A DNA stretch of 64,000 nucleotides from contig JAURVB010012860.1 of NCBI GenBank assembly GCA_033002965.1, forward strand, positions 62,001-126,000. The letters are read 5' to 3'. Every line of letters begins with the position of its first letter. The first letter of the stretch is position 1. This document shows positions 35,800-48,864 of the stretch, one piece after another. Below the pieces are notes generated by a model. That model was not told where the DNA came from. It saw only the letters and a list, made by a program, of their open reading frames with translations, and did no database searches. The DNA comes from Piper betle (taxonomy: Eukaryota > Streptophyta > Magnoliopsida > Piperales > Piperaceae). Both the position numbers and the translations under genes were made by a program.

Positions 35800-36555
35800 A
35801 TCCTAGCAATGAATTTGCATCAACATTTAGAGGGGGTTTTCCTAGCTCTACTACTTCAAACTGTTTTTAGCTTTCAGTTGTTTCTGTAAGTACTGTGTGA
35901 AAGTTGATCTTTCCTGTCGTGTGAATATACCCATGTTGGTATGTAACGTAGTCTTGTTTGTGGAGTGGTCTTATTTGGTTGCAGCTCTATTCCCTTTTTT
36001 CTCGAAGTGAGCTTATATAACTGATTTGCTAATTTATTAAATGAGTCACGTTGCTTTTTGTGAGACTAAAAGTTACTATGCAATAAGTTTCATTTTGTAA
36101 TTGGTTGTGCTATTGGTATTAGAATATGTACCAACTTTATAATCGATGTCAATGTCCATTTCTTATATTTATGTTTCAACTTTTCAGCCAATGTCTTTGT
36201 AACTTGATTTTCCTTACTAGCATCGAGCCATTTTTTAGTAGAAGCAATGTATTGATCATTATACAATTCTAATTGAAAAATATATCCTAAAATGTGACAA
36301 AGATTGGCAAATGGGTGAACAGATTTTAGAAGAGGGATTTTTACACACGATTTGAGGCTTTGTAGCACACACCACTTAACAAAGATGATCGATCCATGTT
36401 TGGAATCCAAAATGCAGACTCTGAATTCAAAATGGCAGACTTCGGAATTGGAAGGCAAGAACTCTCTTGGCTTATGCCAGAAATGTTCAAGCGACAAGCA
36501 CTTCCAAAACCAACGATGATCTTCTCACCCCACTGATACACCTGATCAGAGAACC
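35800..36555. other. Space between convergent KDSB and the histidine phosphatase gene
   Basis: Holds the 3' untranslated regions of two convergent genes. No additional gene is apparent. Confidence 0.5.
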
Positions 36556-36558
36556 GGT

Positions 36559-38636
36559 TCAATACTGATAAAGATGATCACTGTACATGTGAGCAGTCAT
36601 GTTCAAGGACAAAAGCATGGCTTCTCCTCTTATGTTGAAGGTAAATACCGAGATACCACCATTGTTCACATCCACAGCACGAAACCTAAACACAATGTGT
36701 CAAAAATAAAAAGAAAAAAACCTAAGCACAACATGATCATTGGCTTTGTGGAATAAAAAAATCATAACTACAGGAGTTGAGAGATGATTGACATGCTCAC
36801 TCTCTCCGGACCGCGTCCAAGAGCGGGGCAACGAAGCGCGCGCAAAATGGATTTGTGGGTCGCCAACCAAAAAGTTTTCTCCCTGTCAGCATGTAACATA
36901 GTTATAATCGAGATACCTCTAAACATGATGAACAAGTTAACTTTGAAACTGTACTGGAGCAGACAAGATCTCTCTCCAAGCTTTTGTGGCTGTCTCCCAC
37001 AAGTTTCCTTATTGGGTAGATTCCATTTACATGAAAGTTTGCTGGATCCTCTCTCCATGATTTATACAGTTCTGGTACTTCTTCGTAGCATCCGCTGCCT
37101 CCAAGAGGTGATTATGTTATGTGGAGCCAAGCATTCATAAGCGTAAGTAAAGAGTAGAAAAGAACCACCTACAATGATTTACACACACCATTTGTCATCC
37201 CTTCCAGGAAATAGGAGGTGAGCTTCCTTCAATGTGTCAAGAAAGACAAGAGGCGGTTGGCTCTCTTGCCATAGAATCTCTGCAGTCGACTGTACCAAAA
37301 CAGCTTCTACTGAGAATAGATGGCTTATGCAAAATATATGAAATGAACCCAAAAGGGATTTAATTAATTGGAACCAAAATTAAACCTTTGCACGAGAAAT
37401 AGGACTGGAAAAACACTGATCAAAGTTCAAATTGGACAAGGCAAAGCGACACCTCTTGGCTTGCATTGCTCCTGTATCTGTTAAAACAGACAGGTTTGAA
37501 CTCCCCTGCAGCAATACCAAATATGAATTAATTGAATAGCTTTCAACTTGATGGGTATACTCCGATATCATGATTTTGACTCCATGAACTTAGTAGATAA
37601 GAAGTAGGAAGTCATTGATTTTGATTAACAAATATAAAAGAATTCTACTTGTATTGTTGTACATAAGGAAAAATTTTATGAAAATTTCAATTAGACACCT
37701 ACTATGGAAAATCTTTGCATTATAAACAAATACATGAAAGGATTTCCATCCCTTTTTGAATGATTTGATCTATTGCAAATGTTCTAATCTTTATTGATAA
37801 GAGTTAGTAATTATTGTTAATTATCCCACTCGATCGCTAAATGATGCCATCGTTCATTTATCAATCGCTACCTCTTCACTCTCTATCAATATATGTAAAA
37901 ATTCGAAACAAGACGCTAAATTTGAGAATTGATATTTTTGGTTTTGACAATTCTGAGTTTAACTTCTAGTTGCTGATAATTTCTGATCCGTGATGTATCT
38001 GAAGATATTTTCTGTTGCATAATCTGAGGTAAATAATTTTTATACTACATGATGTTTATAATTGAATCAGATTAAATGTGTTCACTCTTCAAAATGCAAA
38101 CATGACAGCCAAGCTCTTAAACTGCTAGCTAGCTGCAAACATGATATATATATATATATAGCTAGTATCCGGCAAAAGCAAACATGTGGGAGACAGAGGA
38201 GGAAACGCACCTGGATCCTGCTCTCATCATTCCAAGAGCTCAACCCATGGCGCAGAAGCGTCACCTTCTTGGGTGCCGACAGAATCTCGTAAGTAAGCGG
38301 CGAAGTAGCCCTTTTGAAATCGTACGCTCCTCCGGTCATGGTGTAGCTCCCTCCCTCCACCTCATCCGCCACCAAGTACCCATCGCCCGGACCGGTCGCA
38401 AGAGCACTACTACAACCTTCAACGACAGGAAGATAGCGACTCAAAACAGCAAGAACAACCAACAAACAATCTGATCAAACAACACAAGCTTAGCTCGGTT
38501 TGTTATATATATCACCTGTCGATGATGAAGAGGATGATAAAGAATGGATTTTTGGGAGTCGGGGGATTAGAGGAAGTGGATTGGGGCGGAGAAGAGGAGA
38601 GGCTGCAGTGTTGAGAAGGAAGAATGCGGCGGCCAT
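36559..38636 (-). CDS. Chloroplast-type histidine phosphatase (phosphoglycerate-mutase-like), with frame breaks
   Basis: Plant phosphatase of the RHG/phosphoglycerate-mutase superfamily, often auto-named probable 2-carboxy-D-arabinitol-1-phosphatase; the real substrate is not settled by sequence. Exons (minus): 38516-38636, 38211-38416, 37386-37505, 37189-37289, 36955-37098, 36801-36882, 36559-36685. Seen: a Ser/Leu/Pro-rich N-terminus like a plastid transit peptide; the catalytic LLRHGLSSWN (His about 97); NLSVLTDTGAMQAKRCR; DQCFSSPISRAK; EDPANFHVNGIYP; the second-His region THKSILRAL; and the end DVNNGGIS...MTAHMYSDHLYQY before TGA. Frame slips of one base lie near 37209-37211, 37074, 37000, 36863 and at the 36801 splice edge. 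All family segments are present in order, so the gene is complete in content. It is either a recent pseudogene or carries assembly errors. Confidence 0.75.
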
Positions 38637-38639
38637 GGC

Positions 38640-41600
38640 GGTGATTTTCCGATCAAACGCCGCCGGCTTTGGTGGTCGTCGCCGGCGACGGCGAGTGTGG
38701 ATAAGGTACCATTTGGGCGGTTGGACGTTTTGGCGCCATGGATGGGGCCTACCGCTTATCTTCTCCAACGCGGTTACGGTGGGAAAAAAATAAAATGATT
38801 TTTATTTTATTTTATTTTTTTTGCTAAAAATAAAAAATATAATATAATATTACATAAAAGTGATTTACCATGAAAAATATATGCTTATAGTATCATCGTA
38901 CTAATAACTACAAGAATCATTGACACTTATTATATAATTCAAGTGTCACTACCACATAGTTTTAAATAAGAGTGACCTTACCAAATTCTTCGGTGGTACG
39001 ATATATATTTGGTTTAACCGTTCGAATAAAGTTGAGATCATACTTTAAAATTATTAAAAAAATTTATTTTTTATATATTAAAAAATATTTTGTCATTAAT
39101 ATTTTATTAAGTATCGATTAAACTACCAGAATTTGTCATAAAAAATTAGATTTTGTAAAAACTTCATGCTAGATGATCATGTACCGATTAAAATAATATA
39201 AAGGATTAATCTATACCAAATTTAAATATGGCATGCGGTATAGCAGGTATAACCAAATAGAACGATATAATATTTAAAATTATACTTAGTGGTTCGATTT
39301 TGTCAAATTTTATTTGTACTTAAAAAAATATATTTTTGTTGGTAAAAAAAATAACTATTTATAAAAAAGTACATAAGGAACTTAATTTTTATTTAACAAC
39401 CTCATTATTTTTAATCACTAAACCAGGAAACTAAATTCAATTGTAGTAATTATTATATAAACTAATTATTCAATCGTGTGCCATCATTTTTTAACATTAT
39501 GGAACTGAGAAAATCATGTTCATAAAAATGCTAATAATTAATGGGCTAATCTGAATAGTACTTTACCTTAAAAAAATGCATTGATGCTTATTATTTTAGC
39601 ATTGAAATGATAATTATTTTTAGAATTTATATTTTTATAAATGAAGGTTAGATTAAATCAATTGATCTTTGAATTATGAACTTTAAACTCTTATTAATAC
39701 AACGAACAAAATGTCGTGTCATGTATGGCTTATCTTAGAGATAAATTAGGATTTTATAAATAGATTATAATGATCTGATATTAGATTTTCCAGAGAGGAA
39801 ATTACAATTTAATAGTAAGGAAATATACTATTCATGATTCAATAATATTTTATCATAATTTTATGGTTCGATGGTATTTTAAAATTTGAAGTCAATATTT
39901 CCCCAATAAGGGTTTGGTTTGGGATTTAATGAATAAAAATATGAGCTAGGTAGAAACTTAATAAAATGAAAAAGTGGGTTGGTTTATGGGCTAATTTGGA
40001 TAAAGACTTACTAAAAATCTTATATAATGTCATGATTTCTCGTGCTGGTCGTTATTATAATTATATTAAACATAAGTAGGAATTAATTTTTACAAAATTG
40101 TAACTATGTTGCATATAAAACTGAATAAGAACAAGAATGAGTGATCTCTTTGATACTAATTATTGTAAATATAAATTAATTTATACAAAATAGTCACAAA
40201 TATAAACTGATTTATACTTGTATTGTGTAATTATAAATCAATTTGTAATACTTGCGAATATGTCCCAAACATAAATTTATTTACTATTAAATTGTTTCAA
40301 TGTTTACAACTACAAGGAAAATATCTCATAATAACCTCATTAACATATATAGGATAAAAACGTCACTTGACAAACCCTTCACAAAATAGCCTTCTCCACT
40401 AAGGCTATAAACTACGGCTCGGTCAATATAATTAACCATAAGCATTAACTGTTTACCATATTATTAATTATAGTTGAATTGTTAACCAAATTCGTAAGGG
40501 TATATCATAACTGAATTTTAATTGATTTATATTCGGTTAAATAGACGAAACTTGATTAATTTTTTACTATTTCACATAACACATCTATCAATAATATATT
40601 TATATATAATAAAAAATAAAAAATCATAATTGTCAAAATAGCTTTTCACACAAAATATATAATATTTTTAATATATAAAATAAAATAAAATAATATTATA
40701 ATTATAACAACAAAAAAACCCAACAATCATGGGTTCCAAATAGTTTTATGCAAAACTTACTTTAAGTAAAAAAAAGGGTGTAATTATTCTCGGTACCATG
40801 ATCATTTATATATTTAATTGGCTTGGTTAAATTAATTAATTTTTTACCATTTTTTTAATGGTAAATAATTCCTTCACCATATACTATATACTATGTCATT
40901 TAATTTGGTTCAGACGATAAAGTAGCTAGCTATTTATAGCCCTAGTCTCCACAAAAAGAATAAAAAATAAAAAATCAATGACCATAAACTAACCCTTCAA
41001 TAAACCGCCCATAAACCAACCCACTCCCTCTTTTCTTTTCATTAAGTCTCCACCTAAACTGTTGTTGTTCATCATATTCAAACTCAAATTTACATTTAAA
41101 GGTATTAATGACTTTAAATTAAAAAATATTATTAAATCATAAAACTGTGGGAAAAAACTGTTGATTCATGAATAATATATATTTTTACCATTAAATCGTA
41201 ATTTCCTTTTATAGATAATAATCTAATATTTATTCTTATTAATAAAAGAGAGACATTAGTTTGAGATTAAAAGTATGAGAATCAAAAAATATAAGAAAAA
41301 TTTTAAAAATAAAATAAAATTTCTCTTTTACAAGGTAATAGATTCAAATCTCGCTGATGACAATTTCTTTTAAAAAATAATAATAATATTTTTTTATTGT
41401 AAACAATTACAAGTTTCAACGGAACTAGCATCTTCTAATTTTATATTAACAAGAGACTGTTTAGTTGTATTAAAAAATAAAATAAAAAATTAAATAATTA
41501 TAATTCACCATTTTTAAAATAAAATATATCTTTAAAATCACTCAAACGGAATTAGCATCTTCTAATTTTATATTAACAAGAGACTGTTTAGTTGTATTAA

Positions 41601-41930
41601 AAAAATAAAATAAAAAATTAAATAATTATAATTCATTATTTTTAAAATAAAATATATCTTTAAAATCACTCATAATCATTATTTAATATATTAAGTTATT
41701 ATTTATTTTATTATTTAATAAAAATTTATATATAAAATTAAAATTTATCAGATCCAATCAAGCTGACATCCTGCCCCGTATATTTATTTAAATCAGGTGA
41801 AGTATATATTATTTACAATTATTATCTTCAATTTATTTTAAATATAACGCGTGATTATCAATCGGCTCGGACACCAGGCCGCTCGTGCCCGCCCATTCTG
41901 TCTTCTTCGAACCGGAGCTTGGTGATCGGC
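38640..41930. other. 3.3 kb AT-rich gene-free region
   Basis: Except for the ends, the region is very AT-rich without open frames of interest. Its only internal structure that I see is the 127-bp tandem duplication at 41418-41672. The ends should hold the promoters of two divergent genes (phosphatase, minus; DUF1421 protein, plus). Confidence 0.5.
41418..41672. repeat. 127-bp tandem duplication
   Basis: Two adjacent copies begin AACGGAACTAGCATCTTC and AACGGAATTAGCATCTTC. They share TTAACAAGAGACTGTTTAG and the following AT-rich tail, and differ at only a few positions. Confidence 0.9.
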
Positions 41931-41934
41931 TCCC

Positions 41935-44352
41935 ATGGCGTCGGGATCCTCCAATGGATCCGCCGGCGGGTCGAAGGCCTACGACTTCGCCGACGACGAT
42001 GTTCCCCGCTTCTATGACCCCGATCAGAACCCCCGCTCCGAGGCAAGCGCCCAACTCCAAGGTTGTCGCTTCTTCTCGGCAAATTCGGCGTTGGGTCGGC
42101 CTTTTATCTGTTCTGTAGCTGTACGTTACTGTATGTGCTTAAAGTTTGAATCTTTCCGTTTGCTGACGTGCGGTTTGTGATAAAGTTTTCTTTTTTTGGT
42201 GGTGTTGTCAGCTGAAATTGCTTTAGGACTAAATAGTTTGTTTTTTTGGCAATCATTGCTCGTTTTTATGGCAGTTCTATCAATGATTGTGTTTTTATAG
42301 TATGGCGTTAAAGGTTTTGCGCGTTGGATATGCAATCGAGCGTTTATTGATAGATAGAAGCGTGTGTTGACTCTGTGTCAAGGAATTCTGAGATCTTATG
42401 GTGTAGATTTATGTAAGCATTTAGCGATTTGCATAGCCGAATGTTAGCTTTGTCGAGCCTGTCATTGTTGTACTTCTTTTGATGCCTGTTTATGTAAATG
42501 GATGGAGAATGACTCGTACATGTATTCTTTTATGTTTAACGTTGAATCCGGTCGAAAAATGTTGTTTTACTTGCAGGAATTTCGGGAGTTTGGGCTCTGG
42601 AAATCGTTGATGGATGCTAATAATCCCGAGGAAGCGTCTGGTTACCATGATGTGATTGCCGCGGTTGAGAAAAGCGTGAAGAAAATATACCGACATATTG
42701 ATGCATTTTCTCGAAGGAATCAGTGGCCGCCTTTCGCAGTTAGAGCTGTACTGTTATGGCCTAGAGAGTAATATTGGAGAGCTTCGATCTGATTTAAATT
42801 TTGATCATGATGAGTCTAACCAAAAACCTGAATCATTTGCGAAACACATTCATGAAGTGAGTTGCTGTTTTGTTTTTTCATTCTATTTTCCTGCCTGACT
42901 ATTTTCATCCTTGCCCTAGTCTATGGTGTTATCTATCTGGTTAGAGGAGTCTGTGTATACTTCACAGTTATGAGAGGCTGGTGAAGTTGGGCATGCGTAT
43001 CAAGCAAATGATATGTACCATTATTTTTTTTATAGTGTCAAGGCTCAACTGCTCATGGTTTGTGCTTCTACCAGCATGATCGATGGGCATGGTTAATTTT
43101 TGTGACCGAATCATGTTAAAATGAGTTTAACTGTTTTTTCTTAGTTTTTAGGTTATTGTTACTTGTATATTTGTCAACATTTTGATTACAAAGTTCACTT
43201 GTTGTTACAGGTTCATAGATCAGTCCAGATCCTCATTGACAGACAGGAACTTTCAGATGCTCAAAAAGAGCTTACAAAGCTTCAGCTTTCGCAGAAAGAA
43301 TCATCCTCTGTGCAGCCTGCACGACAAGCTGAAGGCATGGTTGCTCTTTCAACTTCAGGGACTAATAAATCGAAAACCTCTTCTGATGCTCAGAATCTAC
43401 AACTAAGTTTAGCCTTACCTCATCAACCGACAGTACCCATCCAGCCACCACTGCCTTCATCTTTTTGCCCCTTCAACAGTCAGCCCAGGGGCCAAGTCAA
43501 CCAGTAGCATACTATCCACAACATAATCAAGTGCTCCATCAGGTTCCTGCTCAAAGTGCACAAATTCAAGACCCACACACAAAGCCAGAGGAGCAATTTG
43601 CTAACCAAAGGCCTCAGGTCCTTGATCCAGCAAGGCAGCCACCACAGACTCAGCCACCAGTAAGCCAACCAGGTGCACACCCATATGCGTCACATCAGCA
43701 ACAATGGCCCCAACGAGCACAGCAGTCGCAGCCAGTTCCCCCAGCTACTGTTAGACTTCAAATGCCACCAGTATATCCAGCCTACCCTCGGCAGCCTGGC
43801 AACTTGCCACCAGAATCATTTCCCAGCAGTATGCCAATGCAGGCTCCATTCTCAGTTCAGGTAGGAGGGAGCAGGAATGAGCCTGGCTCCTAGGGCTATG
43901 GAGCGCCTAGCATGACAGTGCTACCATCAGCACACTACCATAATCCAGTGACGCAGCCTCAGCCACAGCCATCAACTGGGCAAGATGGTTTTGGTCCAGG
44001 TGCTGGCGAGGTTGGATCTCTATCTATGGCGCCCCATCGTTCACAGTCCAATACCCTTGGCTGCATGATGTATGAGAGTGGCAGTGCACCGCCTTTGCAT
44101 CGTCCACACTATGCACAAGGTGGTACCTATCTTCAGCAGCCCCCTTCCAGCAATGCTGGACAGGCGCGACCTTCCCCTCCACACATGACGTGCAGCACTC
44201 CTTACAGTGAGGTTATGGAGAAAGCCTTGAGCATGGGATTTCCCAGAGAACAAGCTGCAACTGCTTTGCGTTGGATGGAGGAGAGTGGACAACAGAAGGA
44301 TTTCAACACGCTGCTGGATAGACTTAATACCGTGCCCCAGAAAGCTTGGTGA
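41935..44352 (+). CDS. DUF1421 / UBA-domain protein, Pro/Gln-rich, with frame breaks
   Basis: Plant-specific protein of unknown exact role. It has an N-terminal DUF1421 helix region, a long Pro/Gln-rich linker and a C-terminal ubiquitin-associated-like domain. Exons: 41935-42042, 42577-42856, 43211-44352; 509 residues after frame corrections. Seen: MASGSSNGSAGGSKAYDF start; FLEGISGRLSQLELYCY coiled region; HRSVQILIDRQELSDAQKEL; and the UBA-like VMEKALSMGFPREQAATAL near the end. The first intron appears to use a GC donor (GAG|GCAAGC at 42043), the only choice keeping exon 2 in phase. Breaks: one extra A in 42682-42685, one missing T in 43462-43466, and an in-frame TAG at 43891-43893. With the two indels allowed, exon lengths (108, 279, 1143) are exact multiples of three. 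The TAG is not homopolymer-related and could be a true nonsense change or a miscall. Confidence 0.82.
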
Positions 44353-44925
44353 TCTCGCTCCTGTACATGTGTTTGTGATTTTTCGGTGACTCTTGGCATT
44401 ATGGAACCGATCTGTTCTTTCTACTAATAAATGCCCACTTAAAAGGATATTAGGCGTGTGTATATTGGTTTAAGATGAAAGTAGGATTGGTAATTTTAAG
44501 CTTGCAATGACTTGGATACCACTATCATCGGAGTTGCAGAGTTAATATGCGAATGTAAATGTGCTCATTTTCTATCACCAAGATATAATAAAACAAGTGC
44601 TTGTAATAACAATGATAAATGGTAATTCAACAATAACATGCATGCAAACATGTATAGCTAAAGACAATTAAAACTTGCACCGTATTCATTTGTGCTACCC
44701 TCTTCACGTTTTACAAGTTAAGCTGTGCACCGCAAGCAGATCTGCTGTTCATGACTACGCGTGAACTACACTGCAAGCTTCAGACAGGCTCGGAACAGCT
44801 TTATATGTATGCCATATTTGCATTCGTTAATATAGTGAGGACTTCTCTGGCATGGAGGATGGCGTATCAATCATAATTGCCTGCGGCCGCATGAAATATG
44901 TACGAATTATAAGTCTAAGTATGTG
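44353..44925. other. Space between convergent DUF1421 and poly(A) polymerase genes
   Basis: 3' untranslated sequence of two converging genes; ACTAATAAATGCC near 44424 could serve as a poly(A) signal for the plus-strand gene. Nothing else seen. Confidence 0.45.
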
Positions 44926-44931
44926 TCTTTT

Positions 44932-47900
44932 TCACGATTTTTTCTTCCACCACGGCTTGGATGACTTCTTCCCGCTGCCATTCTCTTCCCGTTTTCGCTT
45001 CTTACCACTTGAGAACTGACCAGAATCATCCATCATTTTCTTTTTCAATTTTCTACTTTTCCGAGATGACTTAATTCGCTTATCCTCAGCCCCCCATTCT
45101 CTCTGGGCAAAGGCTCATCATCAAACAGGTCCCAATTTCCAAGGAGATCACCACTGCCATTAGGTTGTACTACAGGCTCACCAGCCCCAGGAAGTAAGCG
45201 GACAAAAGTGATTTCTCCATTGCATCCAGCTTTTCGCTTCAAAAGAAGTGGGTCTGGTCTTATAATAGTACCAAGAATACTTCTATTAGCCCCTAAAGCC
45301 AAAATTCTCTTTGCATCAGTAAGTTTTGAGTGGGCAGTAGAAAATGCTGATCTAATCTGCAAAGGAAAAATTACAATTGGTGTTTCAATGCTGATAATCA
45401 ATGAAACAATATTCTCAACAACACAAAATTCTAGACTATTTCATCCACAAAACGATGTACACCTCACTTATACATGATATAACAGTAAAGTTACTTATGA
45501 AATAAACAATTAAGTCATCAAATTTGTCTGAACAGACCTTGGAAATCAACAGATGGAAGATCTTAAGGTTCTACACGTGTAAAGTCCAAATTCAAGCACA
45601 ATATAGCATGACAGGAAAGTTTTAAGTACACTAAAACTCGAAGGTTTGAGATATTGAAGGTTTAAAGTGACCGCAGTCAAATTGCAATATTATACTAAGG
45701 ATGGTCCTAAAATAAAATCAGAAAGGTGAGACAAAATATGACAAAGGCTGCAAAAGGCAAGACAAGCTATTGCAAAGGCTGCAAAACATTTTTTCATTGA
45801 CACCAGGACACCATGCATACACTTCTATCTTTCCATTAAGCGGACTGCTAGCCTAGTGTTTGGTATTTCTGAATGATGACATTTGATAAGCATTCCAAAT
45901 CTAAATCTTAGCAATGTTGATAAGCACAAATAGCAAGATAACATAACAAAATGGACGTCAGTAAGATCAGACCTGAAAATAATTATAGGAGTTTTTCCCG
46001 ATGTCATTATCTGAAGCCTACACATCATTCAGATAAACACAGTTACACATTGTGATTTTGTATAAACCCCAATGGAAAGTTCAAAAGTTCACCTGTGGGT
46101 CCTCGATGGAAATAAGGTATGGCTTATCTTCGTTTAGAAATCTGGAAAAGAGAAAACACTGAGTATGTTTGCTCAACAATCAACACTAATGCTCCAAAGC
46201 TGACTTGTCATAAAAGAAGCCCCACAAAAAGAAGCTAGCAATCATTGCAACAATACCCTCGGTCACGTTTCAAGAAGAAGGTGCTTGCCGCACTGCAAGA
46301 TATGCCAACATCGTTGAGGTTTAGCTTGCGCCCATAAAGTTCAAAGAATTTTACCTGGCAATGCAAAAATCAAGAATGAAGATGAGAAGGTCATAAAAAA
46401 CAAATCCATCCCACTGTACTAAAGTACAAACACCAGTTGGAAAAGCAGACAAAGAATAGAGTTTACATACATTAATGCAGTTTTAATCACAATACTAAAT
46501 ATGTCATCAAATTCAATATTTCAGAAAAACAGCAACGAACCAAAAGAATGCCCAAGTTCTGTTCCAAAGATGACTGCCCACGCTTCAGATCCTGTCCTCT
46601 CCAATGACACTGGTATGCAAAGAATGAAAATAAAACATCCAGGATCGGGTAAGGAGCTAAAAATAAGGCCCAAGAAGCAGCTAGCAAAAACCTTCAATAT
46701 CATTACTTAGCATCCTCCTAATTATGCTTTTCTATATCTCACATATATTTCCTCCCAAACCAAAATTACCTGCAAATGTGCAATGAGCATCGTAAGAAGT
46801 GCATAAGAACCAATTCCCCGGTGTAAACCTGCAACTTATAGCTTAAAATGAGTACATCATAGCAACGTAATTATACTCAAAAAGGTATAAAGAAGAAATA
46901 ATCATGTTCTTGTCAAGCCAGACATTATCTAACACACCTCATTTAGCTCTCTTTGCTGTAAAAATACTTTCAAGATCAAACACAAAGGCCTCAATGGAGG
47001 TATCTTATTTATGACATCCTGAATCAAATGAACAGACTGTCATTACTAGATGGTAGAAGAAGGAGATTAGTGAAAGTGAGCAGGGACCAAACACAAAGAA
47101 ATAGGGAGTTTGATGGACAAAACCTTGATGAACTCAGCTGCTTGGGGTCCATTGGTCATATCAAAACTGTAGTTCTCAGAAAAAAAAATTTGAGTTCTAT
47201 ATAATCTTGCATTACTTGTTTTAAACAAAGGATTAACTAAACAAACAGAAAGCAAGACAAATACCTGATATCAAAAGCAACACCACTTTGCTTTTCTACA
47301 AACTTGATGATTGGCACACGAGCCTTTGCAATCACCTAAATAATCAAATGCATATTTCTAAGTTTCCCACAAAACAATAATTCCTGTGCAGGAAGTTTCA
47401 AAATAATGTGTCTCCTTTTGTTTACTCTAGAAAGGTTTGACCTGCAATTTTTTAGCAATGCCCTTTTGCTTAAGTCCTTTTGAGAGGGCTTGCAGCCCAA
47501 TTTGAGGAGATTTTACATTTGACTCCAATATTACAGCCTGCAAACACCAAAAAATACTAACACATTTACTACTCGCCCAGCACATGCTGATGCCAATTTA
47601 AATAGCACAGGCTTTGGTTTTAAAAACTAAAGAGAGAAGGCGTATTGCCACTCCTAAAATAAAAGAAACTCATCTAACTTAAGGCATCAAACAAAATTAT
47701 TTTGACATCGAATGCTATATGCATATGAGCATCATCAACCTCCTCGTCAGTAACGCCTCATTCCATAAAAATAAGGTCAGGTAAAATTGACATATCTGTA
47801 TCAAGGGAAAAGATTTGCTGCAGCACTTGCTACAGAAAACTCCCTTTAGCAACCACTTTATTGGTTAAATCACCACAATTTAAGGAATTTGGAAGAAATA

Positions 47901-48855
47901 ACCGTAATTAGCATTTAAACTCCCTAAATTGCGGTGATTTGCACCAACCAAGAGGCTGCTACAGAGAGTTTTCTGTAGCAAGTGCTACAGAAAAACTTTT
48001 CCCCTGTATCAAGAGAAGCAATAAGTCCACTTACATCAATGTCACTAGTCGGAAGATAAAGGCCGGTCTTGTATGATCCAAACACTTCTACCTAGCATGT
48101 CACACTCAGATAAACATCATGAAAAAGGCAACAATCAGAAGGATAATACAAGAGTGAAGAAATTTACTCTGCAATGCGGCCATATATACTTGATCACGGA
48201 AGTCACTGATTGTACTGCTGCAGCTCGGGAAGCTTGTTCTTCTTGTGTGGGAGATATAAAATCACAAAAGTCAAGTATTTCTGCAGTAATTAAAAAATTT
48301 ACTACAAATTCAGTATCTAAAAGGTTCATAAATTCACAAACATCGTAAATTCAACATCACTTACTCGATTTAAACAATAAAATATGCATCAACCAAACTA
48401 AAATTACAAGAGCGAATCAGAAACAAATATAAAAAAGTACAACTTTCAGAATAGAAATATAAGCCAAATCCACACCTTGAGCTTGCAAAATTCAATCAAA
48501 ACAAGAACTTTTCACGCACCCTTGTGAAGCTGTACCATGGGGCTCTTGAAACGAGCATTAGGCCGGAACCAGGCGGTCTCCAGAGCAGGGTCGGCGCGCA
48601 AGGCTTCGTCTTCCTCGGCGGGCAAAGGTGCGGCGGCCGGTTCGCCGCCGCCGCTGCCGTCGCGGTCGAGGGAGTAGTAGTCCTGTGCGACGAACACCGG
48701 CACCTCGTTGACAGACGCCGTTATCTTGCTTCGAAAGACGGTGTAGGACGGCGGCGTGGGGGCGAAGGCGGCGCCCTGGCGTCGGCCTGCTCGGGCTCCG
48801 GCGAGGCCGAGAGGACTCCGAGAGTATCGTATTGGATGACGGTGTTGCCCTCCAT
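44932..48855 (-). CDS. TRF4/5-type non-canonical poly(A) polymerase (PAPD5/7 family)
   Basis: Nuclear nucleotidyltransferase that adds short tails to aberrant RNAs for exosome decay. Exons (minus): 48520-48855, 48168-48280, 48035-48091, 47442-47537, 47265-47335, 47124-47166, 46938-47018, 46770-46828, 46541-46609, 46257-46354, 46093-46141, 45973-46017, 44932-45356; 514 residues. Seen: FKSPMVQLHKEILDFCDF; the catalytic GSYKTGLYLPTSDID (Asp about 167 and 169, third Asp about 227 in FDISFD); PPLRPLCLILKVFLQQRELN; the PAP-associated SSLEQNLGILLVKFFELYG; ANRSILGTIIRPDP; and a Lys-rich tail ending PWWKKKS. Three single missing bases, all in G/C runs: within 48758-48776, at 46816-46819 and at 45090-45095. 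Allowing one base at each makes every splice phase agree. A palindromic MITE sits in the intron between exons 3 and 4. Start: MEGNTVIQYDTLG at 48855, the first in-frame ATG; a 27-bp minisatellite lies upstream. Confidence 0.9.
47806..48003. mobile_element. Palindromic Mutator-type MITE in a poly(A) polymerase intron
   Basis: A 198-bp element is flanked by a perfect 10-bp duplication, CTGTATCAAG (47796-47805 and 48004-48013). Its terminal inverted repeats run about 48 bases: AGCACTTGCTACAGAAAACT on both arms, with further pairing of CACCACAATTTA against TAAATTGCGGTG inside. Nearly the whole element can fold into one hairpin. The 9-10 bp duplication and long ends point to a Mutator-like non-autonomous element. 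No coding content. Confidence 0.8.
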
Positions 48856-48864
48856 GTCGGAGTC

